This document shows positions 10,597 to 18,039 of a DNA stretch of 44,653 nt, piece after piece (positions within the stretch are counted from its first letter, which is position 1; each line of letters starts with the position of its first letter). The notes under the pieces are model-generated. The model was not told where the DNA came from. It made no database searches and saw only the letters and a program-made list of their open reading frames with translations. The stretch is from Alphaproteobacteria bacterium (GTDB lineage: Bacteria > Pseudomonadota > Alphaproteobacteria > Rs-D84). A program made the translations under genes and the position numbers. The stretch is from assembly GCA_017960855.1 (NCBI GenBank), contig JAGCYJ010000008.1, positions 1-44,653 on the forward strand, given 5' to 3'.

Positions 10597-10626
10597 ATCG
10601 TAGAAAAAATGGGGCGGGTCACGCAA
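10597..10626 (-). promoter_or_regulatory. Promoter of the giant Cys-rich gene
   Basis: On the minus strand TTGCGT (10621-10626) and TACGAT (10597-10602) are separated by 18 bases. The block resembles the one before the paralogue at 955-984 in both hexamers, the spacer length and a T-run next to the -10. The expected transcript start is about 15 bases before the ATG. Confidence 0.5.
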
Positions 10627-10654
10627 GTGAAAAATGATAATATGAATGTAGAAA

Positions 10655-10678
10655 TAAAAAACACGCCATTGGCGTGTA
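10655..10678 (-). terminator. Terminator after the CAU tRNA
   Basis: On the minus strand ACACGCC and GGCGTGT form a 7-bp hairpin with a 3-base loop, followed by TTTTTTATTTC. It lies 22 bases after the tRNA 3' end. Confidence 0.8.
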
Positions 10679-10698
10679 AAAATCATCATAAAATCTGA

Positions 10699-10775
10699 TG
10701 GTGGGTTATGTAGGACTCGAACCCACGACCAAAGCGTTATGAGCGCTCCGCTCTAACCAACTGAGCTAATAACCC
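10699..10775 (-). tRNA. tRNA with CAU anticodon (Ile2 or elongator Met)
   Basis: A full cloverleaf is visible: acceptor GGGTTAT/ATAACCC, D stem GCTC/GAGC, anticodon stem GAGCG/CGCTT with loop CTCATAA, T stem GTGGG/CCTAC around TTCGAGT, discriminator A and an encoded CCA. The anticodon is CAU. An initiator tRNA is excluded because pair 1-72 is G-C and the anticodon stem lacks the three G-C pairs. The variable region TTGGTCG resembles tRNA-Ile2, where the wobble C becomes lysidine, but elongator Met cannot be ruled out by eye. Confidence 0.95.
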
Positions 10776-10784
10776 ACGGCGGTC

Positions 10785-10812
10785 ATTATATCTGTTTTTG
10801 TTTTCCTTGCAA
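10785..10812 (-). promoter_or_regulatory. Promoter of the CAU tRNA
   Basis: On the minus strand TTGCAA (10807-10812), a 16-base spacer and a perfect TATAAT (10785-10790). The predicted start is a few bases before the tRNA 5' end at 10775. Confidence 0.7.
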
Positions 10813-10829
10813 GAGATTTTTATGTAGTG

Positions 10830-10857
10830 TTGACTTTTTGCGGTTTTGTGCTAGCGT
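10830..10857 (+). promoter_or_regulatory. Possible promoter of the ten-repeat protein gene
   Basis: TTGACT (10830-10835) is followed after 16 bases by TAGCGT (10852-10857). That hexamer is preceded by TG plus one base, an extended -10 pattern. The -10 match is weak. Confidence 0.35.
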
Positions 10858-10908
10858 CAAGATTGAAAAGATTAAAATGCTAACCCCCAGAAGAACGGGA
10901 GTTTTTAA

Positions 10909-13212
10909 ATGAGTTCAGTTGAGTTTAAAAAATTAAAAGTTAAAACGGCTGACTGGCTGTCTGCTGCTGAATTACACAAAGGTTATATTGTCGGGGATTT
11001 TTGCCGCATAAAAGAGGCTCTGTCGCGATTGGCTGATGCTAGTGATGGCAAGATTCAGTTAAGACGTACCACCACCAGAACAGGGTTGTGTTTACACAAA
11101 GATGAAATAGCTTGGTTTTGCAAGACGGCTAGCTTGCGTCGCAAGAAAAAGAGTGCGATTACAGAGATTAAAACAAAAACATGGCTTCACGCAGTTGACT
11201 TGAAACATGGCGGTTACATAGATGCCGATATCCCTGAAATTCGTAAAGCATTGAAAATACACCAAACAGATTTGCCAAATTATATCACAATGCAGCGCAT
11301 TGGTAAAAAAACGGGCATATATCTGTTGAATACACCGAAAGCCATAGATGCATTTCGTGCTATATCTGGATACACTGTCGTTGCAGCCAAAAAAACAAAC
11401 AGATGGTTGACGCCAAAAGAATTGGCCGGGACCTATATCAGTGCGAGTTTTGGAACAATAAGAAGACATCTTGGCGAATTTCAAAATGATATGCCAAAAG
11501 AAATCCAGGTTAAACATACTGGTGGACAAAATCATCGGCTTTTGTGTTTGCGTAATACCCCAGATGCGATAAAAACGTTCTGTGCCAAAGCGAATTTGCA
11601 ACTGGTCTGCGAGCTAGAAGACAGAACAGCTGAATGGCTGACCGCTGCTAGATTGAGTAAAAACTATATCCAGGGTGATCCGCGTAAGATATTGGCGGCA
11701 CTTAAAAAATATCAATATACAATGCCAGCGGGAACGATTGCATTAAAACGTTGTAAAACCGGGAAAGCCCTGTGTTTGTTAAACAATGACGATGTTATAA
11801 AAGAATTTTGCAAGCAGTCAGGGTTGATTCAAGCCGGCATACTGGATGGAAAAAGTTGGCTGTCGGCGCGTAGTTTGCACGCAAAAAAACTTATTGCCGG
11901 TTCGTACAAAGAAATAAACAAGGCCTTGAAAGAATGGCGAAAAATCAAGCCCGAATATGTCATAGAAAGACAATATGGCAAAGATATTGCTGTATATCTG
12001 AAAAATGATAGCGATGTCATCGCGCAATTTAGTGTTTTTTGCGCATCACCAGACAGAAAAACAGTCAAATGGTTGACTGCTTTTGCGCTGTTGCATAATG
12101 GAATTGTTTCTGGTACACACAAGAAAATAGAGATGGCATTAAAAGAATGGCAAAAAACTCACCCAGATGATGTTTTGGAAAAGCCATTTGGTAATAAAAG
12201 GGTAATGTTATCTTTACGTAATGATACGGCGGTTATCCGGGCATTTTGTGATGAACAAAAACGCAAAAAAGAAGAATGGTTGCCCATTAGTGCGTTGCAA
12301 AAGGGTAAACTTGTTTCTGGGGATTCAAAGATAATAGAAAGCGTATTAGCAGAATGGGAAGAAAGCAGACCAAGCGATATTTCCAGAAAAAAACATGCCA
12401 CCGGAATGATATTGTGTCTGCGTAATGATCCCGACGTCATAAAACAATTTGCCGAAGTGGTAAAAAACAGAAAATCTAGAAGAGGGCCCAAACAAGCATT
12501 ACAATGGCTTAGTGCTAACGAATTAGAATACAAACTCATAGATGCTGGCTTTTCGGCGATTTATCAAAATTTATGCTTGTACCAAGCCAAAATGAGAGAT
12601 GCAATCCAGCATAAACAAACACCAAATGGTCAAAAGTTGTGTTTGAAACGCGACGCAATAGAAGATTTTTGTAAATTATGCGGGTTAAAAGCGATTACAT
12701 TAAAAACGGCTAATTGGTTGTCCGTCAAAGAATTGTTGGACGGAAAATATATTTCCGGTGTGTACAAGAATATAAAAACCACACTGATGGTGAATCAAAG
12801 ATATAAGCCCGAATATGTGCAAATGAAGACACAATGTACAGGCAAACAAATTCTGTGCTTGCTGAATGATCCTGATGCAATTTTGTGGTTGCGCAGAAAG
12901 TTAGAATTGTCCCCACTTGTTTTCCCTGAATATGCGGGCGAATGGGTCAGTGTAAATAATTTATCTAGATTCCACATTTTAGCAACCCCAGAGCAAATAA
13001 CCGCGCGAATACAAGAAATAGAATATAATATCCGTAATGATGTTTGGTATGCGCGTGATGGAAAACGTCGGGTTTTATATCTGCATCGGGATTCAATTGA
13101 AAAATTTTGCCAGATGGCTGGCTTTAAAACGGTGACAGAGATTACTACAAGGATGTCCAATGTTTCGTCTTTGGTCAATTCAACAATAGTAAACTCAAAA
13201 CAAAAATCATAA
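10909..13212 (+). CDS. Protein of ten tandem ~74-residue repeats, unknown function
   Basis: The 767-residue protein is built of ten repeats starting at Trp residues 16, 92, 166, 243, 317, 388, 457, 533, 603 and 679. The consensus is W-L-(S/T)-A-x-x-L, then (Y/L)-I-x-G, I-x-x-A-L, P-x-x-I, G-x-x-L-C-L, N-D-P-D-(A/V)-I-x-x-F-C and a closing G-L. The pattern reads as helix, helix, short beta hairpin, helix, which would suit a winged-helix-like unit. It is rich in Lys and Arg, without a signal peptide or membrane segment, so a cytoplasmic nucleic-acid-binding scaffold is a reasonable guess only. An ACGGGAG ribosome site lies about 9 bases before the ATG. A PIF1-like helicase gene starts 18 bases after its stop on the same strand. 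I do not recognise the family. Confidence 0.9.
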   Translation: MSSVEFKKLKVKTADWLSAAELHKGYIVGDFCRIKEALSRLADASDGKIQLRRTTTRTGLCLHKDEIAWFCKTASLRRKKKSAITEIKTKTWLHAVDLKHGGYIDADIPEIRKALKIHQTDLPNYITMQRIGKKTGIYLLNTPKAIDAFRAISGYTVVAAKKTNRWLTPKELAGTYISASFGTIRRHLGEFQNDMPKEIQVKHTGGQNHRLLCLRNTPDAIKTFCAKANLQLVCELEDRTAEWLTAARLSKNYIQGDPRKILAALKKYQYTMPAGTIALKRCKTGKALCLLNNDDVIKEFCKQSGLIQAGILDGKSWLSARSLHAKKLIAGSYKEINKALKEWRKIKPEYVIERQYGKDIAVYLKNDSDVIAQFSVFCASPDRKTVKWLTAFALLHNGIVSGTHKKIEMALKEWQKTHPDDVLEKPFGNKRVMLSLRNDTAVIRAFCDEQKRKKEEWLPISALQKGKLVSGDSKIIESVLAEWEESRPSDISRKKHATGMILCLRNDPDVIKQFAEVVKNRKSRRGPKQALQWLSANELEYKLIDAGFSAIYQNLCLYQAKMRDAIQHKQTPNGQKLCLKRDAIEDFCKLCGLKAITLKTANWLSVKELLDGKYISGVYKNIKTTLMVNQRYKPEYVQMKTQCTGKQILCLLNDPDAILWLRRKLELSPLVFPEYAGEWVSVNNLSRFHILATPEQITARIQEIEYNIRNDVWYARDGKRRVLYLHRDSIEKFCQMAGFKTVTEITTRMSNVSSLVNSTIVNSKQKS

Positions 13213-13230
13213 ATTGCAAAACGATATAAA

Positions 13231-13250
13231 ATGTGGCAATATGGCCACAT
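13231..13250. repeat. Inverted repeat covering the helicase start
   Basis: ATGTGGC and GCCACAT form a perfect 7-bp inverted repeat around a 6-base centre. It begins at the first possible ATG of the helicase and ends inside the second ATG (13249). It could be an operator or a translation-blocking hairpin, or chance. Confidence 0.4.
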
Positions 13251-14520
13251 GCCTGAATTAGTATCCATTTTGAATCCGGCGCAAAAAGCGGCGTTTAATA
13301 CATTGGAAAACACCCATTCTAATCTGTTGATATTGGGACCGGCCGGCACAGGAAAATCAACTTTTGTTAATTACTTAAAATCCGCTTCTAAGAAACGAAT
13401 TGTGTGTGCATGTCCGACGGCGGTGTCTGCGCTTAATGTTGGCGGGCAAACGATACATTCTCTGTTCCAGATTCAGCCACGCGATTTTATCATGATGGAA
13501 TTGTTGAAACTAAAGGCAAAACCACGCAATATATTGGCGGCCACAGATGTTTTGATAATTGACGAGGTTTCCATGGTTGCGCCAGATTTGCTGGATGCTA
13601 TGGATTACTTGGCGCGTGCTGCGCGGCGAAACAATGAACCGTTTGGCGGGATACAAATCGTTGCGATTGGCGATTTGTTCCAGTTGCCGCCTGTGATAAC
13701 GCGCGAAGCAGAAAAATATTATGCGGCAGAATATGAACACGAAAACGCATATTTTTTTGATTCACACGCATATAAACGTGCAAGTTTCGTACCATTTAAC
13801 TTTGAAACCGTTTATCGTCAAAATGATGGGGAATTATTGCAAAATCTTATGCGGTTGCGTGGGAACGATATTGATGCACTGAATTTCTTTAATAATTGCC
13901 GTATCGAAGATGCCGAACGGCGCGCAAACGCGGTGATTATAACGCCTTTTCGTGCGGTTGCGGAACGCATAAACACAGACCGATTGAATAAAATTGGCGC
14001 GCCAGAGGTTGAATATCATGGCGAAATCACAGGAACCTTTGCTGAACGTGATGTCCCCGCACCGATGAATTTAGTGTTAAAGCAGGGGGCCCTGGTCGTT
14101 TTTGTGAAAAATGGGGACAAATGGCACAATGGATCCATGGGTGTCGTGGAACACCTGGGGACGCACGAGATAATAGTACAATTATTAAACAAAACGCGCG
14201 ATGTTGTCGTCGTAAAGCCGGAAAAATGGCAAAAAATAGAGTACGAACGCGATGAAAACGACCGCCTGAACGAGATAGAAGTCGGCAGTTTTAAGCAATT
14301 TCCGTTGAATTTGGGCTATGCCATGACGATACACAAGGCACAAGGTAAAACTCTGGATGCGGTTGTTGTTGATATTTCACGTGGTGCGTTTGCGCACGGT
14401 CAAACCTATGTCGCATTATCACGCACCAGAAACGCTGGGGATATGCATGTTGCAAGCCCTTTGCGTCAGCGGGATGTTATTTTTGACAATCGCGTATTGA
14501 ATTTTGTAAATAATCTATAG
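13231..14520 (+). CDS. PIF1/RecD-like superfamily 1 helicase
   Basis: This is a 429-residue ATP-dependent DNA helicase of the PIF1/RecD type. Seen motifs are Walker A GPAGTGKST near residue 37, Walker B LIIDEVSMV near 110, motif III GDLFQLPP near 150, and C-terminal motifs MTIHKAQGKT and VALSRTRNAGD. Length fits the short bacterial PIF1-like group. Neither the ATG at 13231 nor the one at 13249 has a clear ribosome site. The second lies nearer the conserved LNPAQ start, so the true protein may be 423 residues. Proteins of this group unwind forked or structured DNA. It probably forms an operon with the ten-repeat protein. Its stop codon abuts the stop of the convergent minus-strand gene. Confidence 0.88.
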   Translation: MWQYGHMPELVSILNPAQKAAFNTLENTHSNLLILGPAGTGKSTFVNYLKSASKKRIVCACPTAVSALNVGGQTIHSLFQIQPRDFIMMELLKLKAKPRNILAATDVLIIDEVSMVAPDLLDAMDYLARAARRNNEPFGGIQIVAIGDLFQLPPVITREAEKYYAAEYEHENAYFFDSHAYKRASFVPFNFETVYRQNDGELLQNLMRLRGNDIDALNFFNNCRIEDAERRANAVIITPFRAVAERINTDRLNKIGAPEVEYHGEITGTFAERDVPAPMNLVLKQGALVVFVKNGDKWHNGSMGVVEHLGTHEIIVQLLNKTRDVVVVKPEKWQKIEYERDENDRLNEIEVGSFKQFPLNLGYAMTIHKAQGKTLDAVVVDISRGAFAHGQTYVALSRTRNAGDMHVASPLRQRDVIFDNRVLNFVNNL

Positions 14521-15552
14521 CTAGCGGGTTGTTTGTTTTCGTGCTTGCTTCAAATCATATTCCATAACAGCCAAGAAAGCATCACCATTGTCTTTTAATT
14601 CATCAAAATTTGGTTTAACTGGGTCTGTGCTGGATACTGGCGCGATAAGTGTTTGTGGTTCTAATATGCTGGTATCTGGGGATTTTAACGATTTTGCACC
14701 ATGGATTATGGTGTTGCGTTCCGCCGTAACAATTATTTTCCCATCCGGCGTCAATTGGTCTTCGTCTGTTTCTGGAACCAAGCCGACAATTTGGTGTTCG
14801 TTTATCATTTGATACGTAAATGCATATGTTGCAAAGAAGTTTCCCATACGGAAATACGACGGCATCATATCTTCGGCATGGTCAGATACATATCTAGAAA
14901 ATTGGTTATGGAACTTCATCATTGTATCGCTGGCAGACATAAAGGATATCATGTTAAACCGCGAATTGTGTATCGGCGCGGTTGGCGCGTGCTGAACAAC
15001 CAATAATCGTTTCATTATTTGTGGTATAATCCGTTTGTCATAGCCAGATTTTTCCATATCTTGAATCATTAAATCTTGGAATACACGAACGACCGCAGCG
15101 CCATGACAGTGAGTAAAAATCATAATGCGATGCATGTTCTGTATGGCCTGAATATCAGAAAAACGTTGGCCTTGGTCGTTTATAATGCGTGGGCGAATTA
15201 TATGATTATACAGGTCGCGAATATATTCATTTTCTGCTGAAATCTTGAATTTTACTCTGGTTTGTGCAGCGCAGAATATACAATTGCGTTCAGTTTGTCT
15301 GTTTGTATTGTTAAACGAATAATACGCCGAATATATCGCTATATCATCAACCCCATATGCGGTAAATAATCTCTGGAACATAGATGCGTAAAAATTAGCA
15401 TCCTTGATTGACAATGTTCGTTCCCCGCCGATTATGACAAGGCATGGTTTATCGACTGGAATAGTGTCTGCGGTCACAATACCATATTCATGTTCAGCGT
15501 TTTTTGGAACACGTAATGCGATTTGTCCCTGGGTGGTACTTGGTGTTGTCAT
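14521..15552 (-). CDS. Uncharacterised 343-aa protein, possibly alpha/beta-hydrolase-like
   Basis: I do not recognise this protein. Near residue 40 a hydrophobic strand (CLVIIGGERT) is followed by a helix and a second strand (DDIAIYSAYY). Near 170 the stretch IMIFTHCHGAAV has the strand-turn-helix shape of a hydrolase nucleophile elbow, but with Cys-His in place of the usual Ser. No signal peptide is visible. It is the last gene of the lon-tsaB-rimI operon, and its ATG overlaps the stop of rimI by 4 bases, which suggests coupled translation. The C-terminal 60 residues look low in structure. Confidence 0.75.
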   Translation of the reverse strand: MTTPSTTQGQIALRVPKNAEHEYGIVTADTIPVDKPCLVIIGGERTLSIKDANFYASMFQRLFTAYGVDDIAIYSAYYSFNNTNRQTERNCIFCAAQTRVKFKISAENEYIRDLYNHIIRPRIINDQGQRFSDIQAIQNMHRIMIFTHCHGAAVVRVFQDLMIQDMEKSGYDKRIIPQIMKRLLVVQHAPTAPIHNSRFNMISFMSASDTMMKFHNQFSRYVSDHAEDMMPSYFRMGNFFATYAFTYQMINEHQIVGLVPETDEDQLTPDGKIIVTAERNTIIHGAKSLKSPDTSILEPQTLIAPVSSTDPVKPNFDELKDNGDAFLAVMEYDLKQARKQTTR

Positions 15553-15938
15553 GATAGATCCTTTCGCATGATAATTGCATCGGTGCCGTCATAGTATTTT
15601 GGACGTTTTCCGGCCGGTTTAAACCCGTATTTTTCATATAGTTTTTTTGCCGGATAGTTTACTTCAGAAACTTCTAAAAACACATTGACAACACGCGATT
15701 TTTTTAATTCTTGTTCCATAAGTAAAATTAGCGCCCCAGCGATGCCAGAACGGCGTTTTTCTGGCGCAACGCCAATGGAAATAATTTCTGCTTCGTCGGC
15801 CACAACGCGCCACACGATAAAACCATTCTCAGATGCAATAATTTCACATCCCGACTTCTTTAAATCGGCAAAATCAGATGCCGACCATGGTTTGTCGGGA
15901 AAACATTTCGCATGAAGATTTGCCAGTTTATTTAACAT
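15549..15938 (-). CDS. rimI: RimI-like ribosomal protein/TsaB-partner N-acetyltransferase
   Basis: This GNAT-fold N-acetyltransferase is 129 residues long. It shows the acetyl-CoA loop R-R-S-G-I-A-G near residues 62-68, followed by a helix, then the RimI-type LEVSEVN..A..LYEKYGF block and RPKYYDG near the C-terminus. RimI acetylates the N-terminus of ribosomal protein S18 and is commonly linked to tsaB, which is present in the same operon five genes upstream. It is slightly short compared with E. coli RimI (148). Its start overlaps the preceding gene by 11 bases and its stop overlaps the next start by 4. Confidence 0.85.
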   Translation of the reverse strand: MLNKLANLHAKCFPDKPWSASDFADLKKSGCEIIASENGFIVWRVVADEAEIISIGVAPEKRRSGIAGALILLMEQELKKSRVVNVFLEVSEVNYPAKKLYEKYGFKPAGKRPKYYDGTDAIIMRKDLS

Positions 15939-16362
15939 GGTTTTTTAACTTCTTTATGTTTCTATTTATACCATTTTGTATTGCGTTGCGATAGATTTTT
16001 TTTATTTCTTTTGCATATGGCGATTTAGCAATAATATTTTTTGTCTTGCTGTATATATACATAAACAATAAAAGATTCTGGAACCCGCAAGTTTGCGTAG
16101 ATGTGAAAATACTTGTTCCGTCACGCGCACACAAATGAGAATCGTAATAACTATAACAAACAGTTGCTGTATCTGGTTTGTTATATTCTTCAAACATAAT
16201 GGAAATGCGTTCAGTTATATATTGTACTGTCAGTATGTACGAAGAACAGGTTGTGGGCCTTTGGTTTTTATCAATTTTTATGTGCATAGTATGCTGGTAT
16301 GGGCGTCCTTTTATTTCGTCCAACAAAGGTTTAAGTACTTTATATTTTTCTTTAGGATTCAT
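15928..16362 (-). CDS. Hypothetical 144-aa protein in the tsaB-rimI operon
   Basis: Not recognised. The start at 16362 (MNPKEKYK) is chosen because GGAG lies 5 bases upstream; the longer frame to 16401 lacks a ribosome site. The protein is basic, especially in its Lys-rich C-terminal 30 residues. It has four scattered Cys or Cys-Gly positions (TCSS, CYSYYD, LCARDG, TCGF) and several aromatic strands. No signal or membrane segment is seen. It may be a divergent relative of the four tandem proteins upstream, but I cannot align it with confidence. Confidence 0.7.
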   Translation of the reverse strand: MNPKEKYKVLKPLLDEIKGRPYQHTMHIKIDKNQRPTTCSSYILTVQYITERISIMFEEYNKPDTATVCYSYYDSHLCARDGTSIFTSTQTCGFQNLLLFMYIYSKTKNIIAKSPYAKEIKKIYRNAIQNGINRNIKKLKNHVK

Positions 16363-16385
16363 ACTTACTCCTATAATTACACGCA

Positions 16386-16790
16386 TCATTTTATTGGACA
16401 CATAACTGTACGACTTTGTATTTTGTTGTTATAATTTGCTACCAGTTCGTTATATACCTGTAATGGAAATCTTGCTTCATCTTCAAATTCCAAACATGCT
16501 TCTTTGTGTAATCCTTTTGGATTGTGTAACAAACAATTTTTTTCGCTACAGTTGGTTTGTCTGTTACATTTGAAACTGTATTCTACAAAACCAGGTTTGC
16601 GGGGCCATTCTCGGCTTTCTCTGATATTTGCAAACAAAGAAAAATCAGAATCTGTAATGTTATAAATATGCCAACGATAGTAGTCGTTTTCTGTTGTACG
16701 ATATTCCGCTGCATTTGGGTGCTTGTCAATGAAGTCCAAAATCATTCGTTGAGAATTTGATAACCGTAGTTTCTGAAAAAAACGTATCAT
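16386..16790 (-). CDS. Tandem paralogue A (134 aa), unknown function
   Basis: This is the fourth member of a tandem family lying between tsaB and rimI. It starts MIRFFQKL, chosen over the Met at 16826 because it matches the other members' N-termini. It shares the N-terminal pattern of a short aromatic helix, then SxxQxxILDFIxxH. A central Cys cluster (C-x5-C-x4-C-LLH) and a C-terminal F-x-x-x-VY helix follow. The Cys cluster could bind a metal. This is the most divergent member in its last 15 residues. Confidence 0.75.
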   Translation of the reverse strand: MIRFFQKLRLSNSQRMILDFIDKHPNAAEYRTTENDYYRWHIYNITDSDFSLFANIRESREWPRKPGFVEYSFKCNRQTNCSEKNCLLHNPKGLHKEACLEFEDEARFPLQVYNELVANYNNKIQSRTVMCPIK

Positions 16791-16807
16791 TTTATTTTCC
16801 CTTTCTT

Positions 16808-17203
16808 TTAACGTCCACATGGACACCCGTGTTGCGCAACATAATGATCTAACATCTTTTCATACACCTTTTCGGCAAAATTTCCACAGCCGGAAATAGG
16901 CGTAGTTCTAAGCGAACAATGTTGACATTCGTCTTTAACCGGTTTAGCACATTGAAAAGAATAATGTATTTCATTCGGTCTGGATTCATCAGAGAATTTT
17001 GATAGTGTTGCATTCAATACCATATCGTCAGCTTGAATTGAAACACTGTGACGCGTCCCAATATGAATACTATAATGAAACTCATCTTCACGCATTGTTA
17101 TGGGCTGTTTGACATACGTGATAGAATTTTTGTGTTCTTTGATGAAATCCAAAATCTTGCATTGCGTCGGTGTAAAGAACCATCTTTGAAAAATATTTGC
17201 CAT
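16808..17203 (-). CDS. Tandem paralogue B (131 aa), unknown function
   Basis: The protein starts MANIFQRWFF, continues with TPTQCKILDFIKEH, and ends with FAEKVYEKMLDHYVAQHG, matching members C and D. A Cys cluster (C, then ECQHC, then SGCG) sits near residues 85-110 and another Cys pair is at the C-terminus. An AAAGGTGA ribosome site precedes the ATG. There is no signal peptide. Confidence 0.75.
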   Translation of the reverse strand: MANIFQRWFFTPTQCKILDFIKEHKNSITYVKQPITMREDEFHYSIHIGTRHSVSIQADDMVLNATLSKFSDESRPNEIHYSFQCAKPVKDECQHCSLRTTPISGCGNFAEKVYEKMLDHYVAQHGCPCGR

Positions 17204-17229
17204 TATTTCACCTTTTGGTTGCGTTGTTT

Positions 17230-17631
17230 TTATCTTGATTTCTTAGTCGTGCCACCATGATGTTCAACAAAGGTATTGAACATTTCCGAATAGACCCTTT
17301 TTGCAAAATCTGTTCCTTTCCCTTCTTCGGCTTTCTGCAAAATGCCATCGGGTGTGCGTTGTTCAAAATGATAACTTATTATGCCATTGGTGGGGTAATT
17401 TGGGTTTGTTTCACACACAGAACATAGTGTAAGCAGTGGTTCCGTTTTAGATATGCTGAATATATGAAACTTGTAAACACCTGACGCACTGTATTGATAT
17501 GTAATACTGTCGGCGTTTTCCTTAATTGTGTCCAGCAATGCCATGTTATCCTGTGATAACTTAATGTTGTGTATATCGTAATTTGTTGATTTCTTTCTGC
17601 GTAAAAATATTCTGTTAATCAAATTACTCAT
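17230..17631 (-). CDS. Tandem paralogue C (133 aa), unknown function
   Basis: This member shares SQDNMALLDTIKENADSITY near residue 26 and FAKRVYSEMFNTFVEHHG near the end with members B and D. It has a longer basic N-terminus (RRKK) and has largely lost the Cys cluster: the region that is Cys-rich in the others reads EQRTPDGILQKAEEG. That makes it the odd member of the family. Confidence 0.72.
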   Translation of the reverse strand: MSNLINRIFLRRKKSTNYDIHNIKLSQDNMALLDTIKENADSITYQYSASGVYKFHIFSISKTEPLLTLCSVCETNPNYPTNGIISYHFEQRTPDGILQKAEEGKGTDFAKRVYSEMFNTFVEHHGGTTKKSR

Positions 17632-17643
17632 TGTGTTGTCTCT

Positions 17644-18033
17644 TTAATATGTTGGATATCCATTTAGTGCGACATAATAGCGCATCATCTTCTTGTATAA
17701 ATGGTGCGCAAAACGGGTGTCTTTATCAGAAATCTTTCCATCATGAAACAAGCAATGTTGGTTGTTACATTTTTCACAGTTTCGATTTGCCGCATTGCGT
17801 GGTGACATAAAATATGACACAGATGGTTTCTGGTGATTTGTATATTCGGTAAAATCCACATTTAACCATACTTGATCATTATATATAGACATGTGTCGCG
17901 TGTTGCTTACGGGGGTGTCGTGCTGATATGATGTTCCATGGCCGTATTTAATATTACCAGCATTTTGTTCAACAAGATTCAAGATAGCTAGTTCTGTGGG
18001 TGAGTATGCAATTTTTTCAAATATTGTAATCAT
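17644..18033 (-). CDS. Tandem paralogue D (129 aa), unknown function
   Basis: This is the first member of the tandem family after tsaB. It starts MITIFEKIAYSPTELAILNLVEQ, of which SPTELAILNLV parallels the TPTQCKILDFI of member B. The Cys cluster NCEKCNNQHCLFH near residues 88-100 closely resembles member A. The C-terminus FAHHLYKKMMRYYVALNG is family-typical. An AAGGA ribosome site lies within the end of tsaB. Confidence 0.75.
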   Translation of the reverse strand: MITIFEKIAYSPTELAILNLVEQNAGNIKYGHGTSYQHDTPVSNTRHMSIYNDQVWLNVDFTEYTNHQKPSVSYFMSPRNAANRNCEKCNNQHCLFHDGKISDKDTRFAHHLYKKMMRYYVALNGYPTY

Positions 18034-18039
18034 TTATAA

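Larger units (their letters stand above)
10575..10908. other. 334-base gap between the giant gene and the ten-repeat gene
   Basis: This stretch holds the giant gene's promoter (10597-10626), a tRNA terminator (10655-10678), the CAU tRNA (10699-10775) with its own promoter (10785-10812), and a weak plus-strand promoter (10830-10857). I see no protein-coding gene in it. Confidence 0.8.

Noticed and set aside
10575-10664. Longer start for the giant protein at 10664
   Set aside because: The extra 30 residues cover the promoter and part of the tRNA terminator and lack a ribosome site. The signal peptide and its paralogue begin at 10574.
10699-10775. Initiator tRNA-fMet
   Set aside because: The 1-72 pair is G-C and the three G-C pairs of the anticodon stem are missing.
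10909-13212. TAL-effector-like DNA-binding repeats
   Set aside because: Units are about 74 residues with a WLSA/LCL pattern, unlike the 33-35-residue TAL unit.
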